Origin: Euglena gracilis
Lineage: Eukaryota; Euglenida; Euglenophyceae; Euglenales
Reading direction: 5' to 3'
DNA: 64,000 bases
Assembly (NCBI GenBank): GCA_039621445.1
Contig: CP154956.1
Location: 23,796,743-23,860,742 of the forward strand
Shown in pieces: positions 21,401 through 32,800 of the stretch. Every line of letters begins with the position of its first letter. Positions within the stretch are counted from its first letter, which is position 1. The translations under genes and the position numbers were made by a program. The notes beneath the pieces were generated by a model. It did not search any database. It saw nothing but the letters and a program-made list of their open reading frames with translations, and had not been told where the DNA came from.

Positions 21401-21611
21401 CCGCGAGGACCGTGGTACCTCCTCCAACCGGCAAAAGGTCGGTTTCAAGATATCTTGTTTGGAGGAGGACAACCCGGCTTCGAGCAGGGAGGGGGATGAA
21501 ACCTCGGACAGGGAATTTAATGAGGCCCAAATGGCGGTGCGCTCATTGAGTTCCATCTATTCCAACAAAAAGTCCGTTGCCGGCTATGCGGCCGGTTCGG
21601 ACTTAGGGTAG
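18458..21611 (+). pseudogene. gag: gag of element A, right part
   Basis: This continues the Gag of A. The coiled-coil-like region runs to 19272, is interrupted by the 19280-19696 insertion, and resumes at Thr-Leu-Ser-Gly-Val-Gly-Ile-Pro. The capsid-like region begins near 20235 and has lost 18 bases around 20297 relative to B. TGG has become TGA at 20538. The first CCHC knuckle is intact here (Cys-Phe-Leu-Cys, His, Cys, from about 20880), unlike in B and C. The Arg/Ser-rich tract follows (20940-21200), then a TAA at 21295 just before the second knuckle region. The frame ends at TAG 21609, aligning with gag ends in B and C. The remaining ~220 bases to 21834 are the gag-protease spacer. Confidence 0.8.
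19280..19696 (+). mobile_element. MITE-like inverted-repeat insertion in gag of A
   Basis: Comparison with B shows that about 0.42 kb was inserted between the codons for Val-Pro-Glu and Thr-Leu-Ser-Gly. The ends are inverted repeats: CCCCCCCAAATATAA on the left and its complement on the right, flanked by TTA on both sides. Inside are further copies of a G-run followed by TTTTATATTTG. There is no coding capacity, so it is a non-autonomous element. Confidence 0.75.
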
Positions 21612-22002
21612 AGGAGCCCGAGGTCCGAGGGCATGGACCTCTGGGCTGATGAACAGATGGAGGTAAGACCTCATCAACCTTGCCCCCCTGCCCATCCGAA
21701 TTCACGGTCAGTACCCGGAATTATTTGGGGTCCCTTACCCCCCACTCCACATTTCCGCTCGGAATGCTGAGAAAGTCAGGAAAGGGTTCATGGGAGAGCT
21801 GGCATGCAAACGTATTTCCGCCAACCCTTCACTTGAAACCTTCCAGGTCAAAGAAATGAAGTTTTCCTTTTCCTGACACCTTGAATCAAAGGGGTCTGAA
21901 TTTGCGGTTTCCAATGCCTTATTTTTTCTGGTAGCCGCACATTTCCATTTTTGGCTTGAGCTGCTAATTCTGCCACGAAGCGATGGCACAAACCCGCTTC
22001 AG

Positions 22003-22137
22003 GGATTGGCAGCTTCTACGACGTCACCGCCATCGCCAAAGCTGCCAGCAACGCATCTGGGCTTGTGATCCTCACGGGGCTTGTGGGCTATGGGATGGTC
22101 GAATTGCCCCGGTATTGCTTCTTCCGGGCCAATATTG
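22003..22137 (+). CDS. LMBRD2-like exon 1 of those visible
   Basis: Acceptor CGCTTCAG precedes 22003 (a second AG at 22011-22012 is possible) and donor ATTG/GTGTGC follows 22137. It encodes Ala-Ile-Ala-Lys-Ala-Ala-Ser-Asn and one membrane segment ending Gly-Tyr-Gly-Met-Val-Glu-Leu-Pro-Arg, matching the LMBRD2 segment Gly-Tyr-Gly-Leu-Val-Glu-Ile-Pro-Arg. It ends in phase 1. Confidence 0.8.
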
Positions 22138-25100
22138 GTGTGCTTTGCCAATGCATCCTGCTTGTCTTGTTTTTGCAATTTGAACAAGGGAATCCTTTGA
22201 GACCTCGAGTTTCTTGCAAGAGGAATCACCCCAGCAGCTTCTGCCATCAACTTCTCTGAAAAATGAACTCCCCTCTACATTTATGGCATCGCTCTTGAAA
22301 GGATTGCCTGAGGTGATCATGCCAGCTGTGAGGGCACAAAGGGTGAATGGTGAACAAGAACCCTAGCAAGTCAGGAAGAGATTTGAACGGCCTAATTCGC
22401 ATTAAAGCTTTTTCGCGGTGCTTTGTGCCACCATGCAAATGAACAATTTTTTTTATTTTGGCTGTGTAAGGACGAGGACTTTGAAGACTGGGGGACAGGA
22501 GCTTAGGGGGCCAGATTTGCATTTCAACTTTTTTTTATGTTGGTTTGCGCATTAGCGCAAATCGACATAAATTTTCACTTTGGCTGTGTGGCTCCGGGGG
22601 GTTAGAAAGCACGGCAACAAGACAGTGCAAAAAAATGAGCAAGATTATGTTTTTGGCAGTGTGACCCCTGGGATTTTGGCCAACGATGGTGTTTTGGGGG
22701 GGCTAAGGAAATGGGCTCCACACGTCGAAACCCCCGGGACCCCCCCCCCCCCCCCGGGCAGGGCAGAACCCCCCCACCCCCCTGCATGGTGGGTGAAGGG
22801 GGTTGACCACCCCCCCACCACCTCTTCCCATATTTCCAGAGCACCAATTTTTGGACCCGAAAAAAAATTTCCGGCGCCTTCGGCTTTTTTTGACCCATTT
22901 TGGGACCCATATCGGGGGCCCCCCAAAAACCACCCAAAACCCCATTTTTTCACACCTTTCAAAAATTCGACATTTTCTCAAAATGTTAATTTTGACAGGT
23001 TTTTGAAGCAAAAAAAATGCCATTGAAAGTCCAAAAAGTTCAACGAGAAAAAATGTCAGTAAAATTTGACTGTGCCAAAATTTTGTCCACTTTTTTTTCC
23101 CCCCCCCCACCCTCCTAAGTACCAGTTTTTAGGACGGAAAATTTTGAGCTTTTTTTGTGAAAAAAATGTGGTTTTCCATCAAAAAATCATGTGTTTTGGG
23201 TTCATTTTTCAAAAAAAAATCAAAAAAATTTCTGGCGAAAATGCTGTGGTGGGGGGGGGGTTCGACCCACCCCCCCCCACCTCCCGGGTTGGGGGGGTCG
23301 ACCACCCCCCCCACCGGGCCTTCCCGTTCTGCCCTGCCCCCGGGAGTGGGAAAAAACACAAAAAACCGGCACAGGAACGGAACCTTTACTGCCCTTTTTG
23401 CTCCTTTCGGCTGTTTCCCCGGGTGAGCCTGAACCGCCGGCGGTTGCGTCCTGGGTGTTTGCCGGACTGCTTCTCCTGTGGCGTGTCGGTGTGGTGTTTT
23501 TTTGGTTGTTTGATAAAGTGCGGGGAGGAAGTGCCGGGGTGTGTGTGGGTGTGGTGTGACCAAGCTGGAAGGAAGGACATTGGGAAAGGAGGGTGAATGT
23601 GGGGTGTTTGACAAGGGATGCGCAGAGGGGAAGAAATAGGGTCGGGTCCTCAGGGAATGAAAGGGACGGGTGTCTCCCACCCAATTTATGCCCAGGATCC
23701 GCACAACCAGATTTGTGGCAAAGGACCCAGGGGAAGAAAGCCCAACCATTGAAGGACAAATTTGTGTTTATGGGCGCAAATGCGCGCACCAAACATAATT
23801 ATGTTTTTCCGCGCAATTTCGCCCATAAACATATTTTTGTCTTCCAAGGGTTGGGGTTTGGCGCCCATGAATTGACACTGTTGATAAACGGCGTAACAAA
23901 GGGGCCGTGACGGCGAGAACCAGCGGGCCATCCAGAAACATAATTTGGTGGGTTCGTCGCACCGTTTGTCGATGGCGCAAAATTATGGGCGCAAACGCGC
24001 GCACAAACAAAATTGTGTTTATGCGTGCAAAATTTATACCGACACAATTTGTTCATGGGTTCTGAATGGTCGGAGAAGGGTGTGACGGAAACACAACCTT
24101 TAAACACCAGCAGATGTGGTTCATGTGCGCCAATGCGCGCATCATGTTGTTTGTGGGCGCAAATGCGCAAATTAACTACCTGCAGAAATTACAGAATTTA
24201 ACAAGTGGTTCATTTGCGCATTTGCGCCCACCAACAACGTGATGTGCGCCCAAATCAACCACAATGGAGTAAAAAAAAAGCGACATCAGTGGGCCCCGCA
24301 ACAACAACCTTTAATGGCTTCTGAGGTTCAACCCCAACGACCACACCATCTCCTCCAACATCAGGTATTATGGGGCTAATTCTACACTGGTTCCTCTGTC
24401 TCAACCAGGAATGGTTGAGACAGAGGATCTCCTGAAGGTGGGTACGCAGCCACCCGATAACGGCGCACGTCCGCCGGCACCAATTTTAGGACCCCAAAGG
24501 CCCTGCCGCTGGCCTGGCCCTGGCTTGGGCTCTGCTGCTGCAGCCAAATCAGCTGCTGATGCTTCAGCACCCACCAGGCTGGCATGGATCTGCCCAGTGC
24601 AAAAGCACCCACCAAAGCGGTCACGTTATTCCCCGCAACCATGGCGTGAGACTGGGGAACGACGAAGTGCCAATGCATGGCAACCAACAGCCGGAGAGAA
24701 ATAGCCCTCAAACACCTGTTATTTTGGGTGCAGGAATTGTTTCTCCTTTACCACTCAATTAGTTGCATGAAAGCTGTGGGACTCACCCTCCACAAATTAT
24801 GCACAAAAACTGGTGTGTTTCACATTTTCAAAGGGAAAAAATGAGAAAACCTGGTGGAGAATAATCGGAAAACGGATTGTGGCCCGCCAATGCGCGCACC
24901 AACGTCTTGGGGAAATTGGCATGTGGATGGTTTGAGCATGGGAGGGAATGAACAACATGTCTGTGTTAAAGCACACTGATGATGACCATGACCCTACGAG
25001 GTTTTTGAACGTGATAGGCGTGTTGGTGTACGCATTTGCGCACACCAACACCAGACAAAATTTGCTTGTGTGTGCATTTGCACCCACAAACACGTCATTT

Positions 25101-28100
25101 TAATTTCAACGTTTTGCGCTTTGTGCGCGCAAATGCGCCCACAAACAAATTTTGTTTGTGCTCGCATTTGTGCGCACATACACAAATCAGTTGCGTGACT
25201 GGCAAACGTAGTCTGTGGTATGTGATGCAATAAGGCTCCGTGTGTCTTTACGGGCGGGGTCCGGGGCTGGAGGGAGCTGGGCTGGGCTGGGTCGGTGAAA
25301 AACATTTTTTTTCTGAAATATTTTTGCCTTCTGGACATTTTGATGGATGGAGCTAGATCAAGGCTGATGGAGGAAGCTGTTATGAGGGGGAAAAATGCAT
25401 GGATAGGTGAGCTGGGCAGCCCAGTTGGCTGGCCAGCCTGCGGCCGGCTGGCCCGGCCTGTGTGTGGCTGTGGTATGGCCATGCCGGCGGGAAGGACAGA
25501 GGGTGAGGAAGGTAAGCGTGTTTGGCAAGGGATGCGCAGGGGGACAGAAGGGGCGCGCAGGGAATGAAAGGGACGGGCTTCTCCACCTCTTATTTATGCT
25601 CGGGATCCACACAATTTGATGGTGTAACCCCAAGGACTTTGGCAAAAAATGGCGTTCTGGGGGGGGTCCGGAAATGGGCTCTGCACCTCGAAACCTCTGG
25701 GACCCTCCTCCCTTGGAAGTGGCAAAAATGTAAAAAAAAAGCGGAGGAAGCAAAGAGGAGAAAGCAAAGGATCGGGACTTTTACTGCCCTTGTTGCTTTT
25801 CCGGCTGTTTCCCTGGTGTAACTGCAAGCAGTGTGCGTCTTGGATTTGCTGGACGTTGCAAAAAACCTGGAAAAAGAAGCACAATTTTTAAAGACCAAAA
25901 TTGTGTTCATGGGCGCGAAAGCGCCCTCTAACAAATTTTGTTTGTGTGCACTTTCGCGCCCATGAATACAGTTTTTTTTTTGTGCGCGGGTTAATTGCGC
26001 CCATGAACTGACGCCATCGAGAAAATGGTGTGACGGCGCAGACCAGCGGGACCGCCAAAAACACAAACACCTGCAGTTGGTCAATGATCCACGCAAGTAT
26101 CAGAAAGAAGGGCCGATTCAGACCCGACCACCTGGCATCTTTTGAAAAAGCATAAACCGGAAGCGAGTTCGATATTTCTCGCCCTGGCAAATTAAACAGA
26201 CGCTGGTGAAAATACACAATCGGCAAACGCCGGTGCTTTAGCGCAAATGAACCACCAATGGAGTAATAAAAAGGCGACATCATTGGGTCCTGCAACAACC
26301 ACTTTCACTGGCTTCTGAAAGGCTCCTCTAACACCTGGTATCATGGGGCTTGGTCTCCGCTGCTGCAGCTACATTAGCTGCTGATGCTTCAGCACCCACC
26401 AGGCTGGCATCGACCTCCTCGGTGCAGCAGCACCCACCAAAGTGGCTACATTATTCCCCACTACCGGGGCATGATACTGGGGGGACAAGGGCGTAGGTTG
26501 AGAAAAGGCCGCTGGCTGGACCAGCAGCCTTTTTCCAGCCCAGGATCCCCCAACGAGATGTTTTTATTTCCAGCCTCCCGAAGGCTGGACCAGGCTTGCG
26601 CTTAGTCGGGTGCCTACCCCACGGGGGGGGGGTGCTAGGGGCAGGCACCCCATAGCACCCGATCCGACCCCCCACCCCGGGGGGAGGTAGGGTTTTGGGG
26701 GGTGCCTGCTAGGGGCAGGCACCCCCCAAAACCCTACCCAGGGGCAGGCACCCCCCTCCGACCCCGGCGCCGAAGGCGCCGGGGGCCCGGAAAAGGCCAT
26801 TTTCAATGAAAATTTTCTGGGTCCGGCCCGGACCCCTATCCCCCCCGGGGGGGGGGTGTGCCTGCTAGGGGCAGGCACCCTATAGCACCCACCCCCCCTC
26901 CCCCCCCGGTCGGTAAGCACAAGCATGATTCCCGAAAACGGATTCTGGCCCGATACATCCTGGGTATTTCATGTACCAAATTTTGAATTCTTGTAACGCA
27001 ATCGTGTTGCAAAAAAAGTGTCAAACAGTCACAGGTCGTTGAACGTCATCAACCGATGACGTGTTCAAGTGAATGTTAGACATTTCCTTTCACCACAAAT
27101 TTCATCACCACGTACTGGTGGTGTATCATCAATGGTTGGCATGCGGAACTGCGTCAACTCAGTGTTCTTTAAAATGGACACAATGGTGGTGCGCGCTTTA
27201 ATGCCCAGGCACAAACCATCCACATACCAGTTTCCCAAAGTGGACCACGCGTGCGCTGCGCAAATGCGCTCACCAATGGCGTGTGCACGCTTTGGCGCAC
27301 CAACCACTGCCTCAAAGATTGGACAGGTGCCGCCATGCCAAAACACGTTTCAAAAGTGGCATAGTCCCAGACAGGTTTTCCGGCGGCGTCATGGGCTGAT
27401 TTCACTGCACATCCCATTCCCCGGTTGACGTAATATGTAATATCGCTTGTCCTGACGGGCGGCTGCACCCTGGCCAGTTGAGGCAGTGCGTCAGCACCAG
27501 TACCAAATTGTCGGAACAGCGGGTGTGTGCGCTTCCCCCCTGTTTGAAATCCGAGAGCACCAATCTCACCCCGGACCTCTTCCGTTCACTCGGTAAGGAA
27601 CATGCATACCAAACTGCCTGGAGTTACAACCCTCTAATAGAGGGTTGCAACAGTTTGAAATTTGTGCAAAAGCACCCACACAGAAAGAAAAAACCCCTTA
27701 AGTGCGAGATTGGCGGCCTAAGAGAGAGGAAGAAGCTGGTCAAATTAATGCAATTACTCCAATAGATAATCAATCATTTGTGTGTTTGTTTGATGAACAT
27801 GGTTTCGCCACAAAGAGAGTGCTAAGTAGGCCTCCGATGCAGGGCAGTATGTGGCTTGGCACGAGTACTTCGCCACCAAACTGTGGGACGCTGCCGACAC
27901 GGCCCAGCTCGACTGGGCGGACTTGCAGCAGGAGATCCAAGCGGTGACAAGGTGGATGTCCACGGGGATATCAGAAAAGGGGTAAAAAATTCAAAAAAAA
28001 TTCATTTTGGTTCCGGAGCGAAACCGTTCAGCCTGCCCAGGATTTTGGTATTTCTGTTGTTCAGTAAGTTTGCTGTGTGTTTGCATGCGTGCGCACGCGC

Positions 28101-29523
28101 ACATGTGTGTACATGTACTGTTATGCACACACAAACGGGATGGGATTTATTGTGGGATTTCTGTTGTCGAGTAACTCCTGCTGGATGTTCAGGAGAGCCA
28201 GCCCCACACTTTCATATTTTCTGAGTGCTTGCTCAACTGTTTTCTTTGTCTTTTCAGCGAAGTTCCTGAAGACCACTCGCTGTGGCCACAAGTGGAGGAA
28301 ATCAATCGCTTGGTGGCGGAGGTGTTCTTTGTCCCAACAGAAGAAGCATGGTAAAATTTGTTTGGATAAACCCGTTCCACATTTTCCTCGTTTTGTCCTC
28401 CAATTGAGATCAATTTTTTTTGTTGAGCAAGATGCCCCCCCCCGCATAATTATTTGAGGTGGCTGGACATTTTTCCTTGGCGAAATGCTCCCTCGCCCCT
28501 TGCTGGCTGGCCAAAACTCTCACCCACACAATTTTTTTTTATCCGTGGACCACGTTTTCCCTCTTAAAACCTGAGCTCGGAGTCCTCCAACACCAAGAGC
28601 ACAAAAAATATGCACTGGGAGCCAGAAGCAGGGGGCAGGGCTCAATGGAATGCTAGAAACCCTCTGGGTGGTGGGGGTTCACTGACCCTCGATCAAAATG
28701 GGTCAGAAAGGGTTGTCAAACTCAAATTTTATGTCAAAAAAAAAGTGATTTGATTACACAAATGGATTTTTTTCCTGGCGTTTTTTCAGTTTCCATTTTT
28801 TTGGGAACCGGTTCAACTCCCAATAGGGCTTATTTCCAGCCAGGGGACCCTCATGGGGGCAGGTCAGCCAGCAGCTTTTTTCCCGGCCAGCCAAATTATC
28901 CAGCCTCTGGGCTGGACGGGGGGGGGGGGGGGCAGGGATTGATTGCAAGCCCTTCGGTTTTGGGGGGGGGGGGGGGGGGGGGGGAGTTTCTCCCTCTTGG
29001 GGGCGAGGGTGTCGGGGGGTGGGGGGGCGGGGTTTGGACCACCTCTCTTAGATGTTGGGAGGTTCTGGACCTCCCATGGCAGGTTCCAAAATTAGCGGAA
29101 ATTTTTCTTCCGGCGCTGCGCTGGAAAATGAGCAAAAACTGCCTTTTCCTCTCACGTTTGAGCATATTACACATTTTTTTGATGTTTTGGTGTAAAATAT
29201 AAAAGATGTTCAAAATTTTTTGCATTTTCAAATGACATGGCCCGGGAAAATATACGTTTTGTGGATGGGCAAAGAGCCAGATATCGGGCCAAAATTGGTC
29301 AAAAATCCCTGATTTTTCTTTGAAAATGAATACAAAAACACTCATTTTTAAAAAATTTAAAAATTAAAAAAATTTTGGATTCATTAGCAAAGAAAAATAA
29401 GGGGTTTTTGACCATTTTTTGGCCCGATATCCGGCTCTTTGCCCATCCGCAAAATTTATAATTTCCCGGGCCATGTCATTTAAAAATGGAAAAAAAAATT
29501 GAGCATCTTTTATGTGGACGCGG

Positions 29524-29577
<54 letters not shown>

Positions 29578-29779
29578 CTATCCATCCTTCCATCCATTGC
29601 CCATCCGCCCATGTGCACAGGCACACACACATGTGCACGCACACAGGCACGCACGCACGCGCACACACCCTTCCATTCATCCATTCGTCTATTGTCCACC
29701 ACATTTTTACACAAAAGCAAACACCCACCCACCCTCACACCCCCCCACCCCCCCACACATACCAACACCCCCCACCACC

Positions 29780-29865
<86 letters not shown>

Positions 29866-32800
29866 CACACAGCCACACACACCCACACCCACGCACACAC
29901 ACGCGCGCGCAAACACAAGCACAAACGCGAACCCACTGTCAGTGCTATCCCATCCCCAGGTGACGTCTCGCATCCAGGTAGCATCCTCCATTCCCCTGAC
30001 AGCCAGAGTTCTGCCGCAGTGGTGGACCTCCTCCTACCCCCTCCTGTGGCAAAACATTCCTCTTCCGTGCCGCTGGCCTCCCAAGAGCTCTGCCCCCACC
30101 CACCGGTGGGGCTGCGCCGGGAAGGGCGCCACAGCGGGGAGACAGAAAGGCAGCCCTCACAGGTGTGTGAAACCGTTTCTATTACATATTTTGTATTTGA
30201 AGTTGACCACCTGTGATGATAACCCCCAGGGGGACAGATATGGGGGTTCCATCTGGAGGTGTGATACAGCCTTTTGGTGAGTGTGCATCAGGCTTCTGCT
30301 TAGTACTGGGGGGGGGGGCTTGACTGCAGGTAGTGGAAAACTTGGCCAGTGGAAAACCTGGCGGACCGGACCCCCGCCCCAAGGGGTCTTTCGCCAGGCC
30401 CATAATACGGAATAAGCATATCGAAAGGGGGGGCACTTGAAAGAAGAATATTGGCAGGATCTGGGGTCAGGTGAATCGACTGCCATGGAGCCAGTGCACC
30501 ATCGCTGGGCAACCTAGAGCGGCGAGCCCATATTCGTGGAACTCCCGATACTGGCCTGCCTTGCGTGTGCTGCGTCCCCAGAGGCCGCCATCCTGGGCCT
30601 GCACAGCCGCGTCTGCCAGGCGGCGCACGAGGTGGCCAAGACCGCCTACCTGTGGCGCCGGCACCGCCTGCGGTACTACTTCCTGGAGGACGTGCAGAAG
30701 GCGGCCGCGCAGCCCAGCCACCAGGCGGTGGGCCGCATCCACCTGGCGGAGGTGTGCTTCCCGGTCCTGTCCGACCCACCCCAGGGATGGCCCTCGTTTT
30801 CTAACTGATTTCAAAACACGTTTTTTTTGCTCAAAATTGCACAGCCTGCTATCCGATGAAAATTGAATAAATTGCTTTTTTGCGCCGGCCGCCGTTTTTT
30901 TAATTTCAAGGAATTGCTCTCCCCAATCCCCATTCAGTGACACGGATTGAGACCAAGGTAAATTTTTTTCTTAGTGTGTCTGTCGCTGGCATCCTCAGGT
31001 TTGCGTCGTAATGCCCTGAAAATGAATGCAAGCTTCCCTGTTTTCTGCGTATTTTGATGGCCACAAAGCTTACCATCGACGAAGGAAAGTATTGCTGAAT
31101 GTATGTTTTACATCCTCTGAGTTATCCCTCGTTGGATTTTTTATCAAAAATGTTTTTTCGAAAAAATTTTGTCCTCTCGTGAAAAAAAAAATGAAAACTT
31201 TTTCTCATTGGAACGCTTGTGCAGCTTTTTGCTCCAGCCAATGCCACTTGCAGCCTGCCAATTTTTTTTCTGGAGCAACAGTTGGGCGGCTATGTCTGCG
31301 AATTTTCTTGTGTTTGCCCAGTGGTCATCTCAATCTACAATCCCAGAAGTTGCGTTCATGGACCCTTGCAAAAGGTCGAGGAGGGTCTGTTGCACAAGTC
31401 ATTGCCGGAGAATTGAAAGGCCAGTTGAAAGACGCAAACCCATAAACTCGCTTGTTTGGGAACTTTGATCTTGTCACGAAGCTCAACAGCCCTGCCACAG
31501 CTGGAGTTTCTGCATGTATCAAGTGTACTACATGGGACATTGGCTGAAGGACTGCCAGCAAATCAATGCCGCTTTTCGAATTGGCTGCTCCTCAACCGAC
31601 TTGAGTGATTCATTGGCTTCGGCTGCCCATCCGCCACCCACACGAAGTGGGACAAGGCTCCACGTCGTCGTGGAAGAACTGCAACATCCCCTTCCCGGGG
31701 GGAAGGAATTCGTCACCGCCGGAGGAAAGAATTTTGTACCAGCCATTTGTAACGGAACCAGTTGGTAAGTATAACAAGCCTGGTGGTATCATAATTGAAG
31801 AATAAAGTAATACCCCGTTGATTTATCCATCTCGTTACACAGGCGACTCAGCTCTGGAGCTTGCAAACTGAGGGAGAAAAGAGGCGAGACAAAGTAAAGA
31901 CAAGACAATCTCATTGCAAAATACAAAACACAGGCAACAACTGTACTCACCATTTTGTCCCCTCCCCTTGTCTTTCAAACCGTGAAATCAGTAAGCGTCG
32001 AGGATGCGCTTGAAAAATCCAATTTTCATTCTTGATGTGTGATGTTGGTCAAAATGATTAAAGATCTCTTCACGATGAAAGGTTTCTCATGGCTTCCACA
32101 CCATCTGCTGCAATCCCTTAAATGAACCAATCAGTTCTGAAACAATGGAAAAGGAATGTTGAGACACAATCTGCAGCGGTTTTTTTTTTTGCACTGTCTG
32201 TGTCCACGCAGTGCTGGACCGCATTGCGTGCCTTTCCATGGGTGCACCGGAACTTTCCAGGGCTTGCCACTGACCACAGCTTCATTTTTAAGTCCCCCAC
32301 AGCTTTAAGCAAGTCCCGCACAGCTGTCATGTTGTAACCCCCTCTCCAAATAACCCAGCGGTGCTTTTTTTTAAAAAAAAAAGGAAAGGTAAAAGTGCTT
32401 AATGGCACTTTAAGTTGTGCCCAAATAACCTGGCAGGTGGAGGTGAAAAAAGGACAGTAGTTCCAGCAATTTGGCGCCCCATCAGGGTAATTTTGGCTCG
32501 CATAGTAACAAGCAGGGGGTTTCTTAAACCAGAGGGGACCCTACCCCTCCAGGGGGGACCAGGGAGGGGAGTGGCTGAAATAAAGTTCGGGCCGGACCAG
32601 GAAAAAACCTCGGCGTAAAACGTCGATTTTTTTTAAAAAAATGGGTCAAAAAGTGGTCTTTTTTGAGGGCTTTGAGGTTTTCCAGCTCCATTTTTTTTGG
32701 CTGAAAAATGCCAACTCGGCTAGGTTTGGTTTTTTGGTTGTTTTTGGGGGTCCGCGGGGTCCAGCTGCCGGCTTGCCAGCCCCTGGACCGAGCACCTGGT

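Larger units (their letters stand above)
1..21834 (+). mobile_element. Element A: truncated Ty3/Gypsy-type LTR retrotransposon, split by element B
   Basis: Element A is present as two pieces, 1-1687 and 18453-21834. The left piece ends inside gag after codons for His-Cys-Ala-Ala-Asn-Gln-Asp-Gly and the right piece resumes at the matching gag codon, so element B inserted into it. The window opens inside its 5' LTR. On the right it stops at 21834, in the stretch that in B lies just before the protease start, so protease, reverse transcriptase, integrase, ORF3 and 3' LTR are missing. A also carries an inverted-repeat insertion (19280-19696), several stops and small deletions. It is the same family as B by LTR and gag sequence. 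The DNA right of 21834 leads into an LMBRD2-like exon, which suggests that A lies in an intron of that gene. Confidence 0.85.

Noticed and set aside
22602-23110. Minus-strand Gly/Pro-rich frames around the G-runs
   Set aside because: They arise from homopolymer C/G runs and share no motif with any other frame.
26563-26926. 120-codon minus-strand frame
   Set aside because: It lies wholly in G/C-run inverted repeats.
28917-28985. Poly-G tracts as telomeric repeat
   Set aside because: Pure G runs without the T/A phase of telomere units.
29486-30280. Long plus-strand open frames full of Thr-His repeats
   Set aside because: They are produced by the CA microsatellites; dinucleotide repeats keep several frames open without coding.
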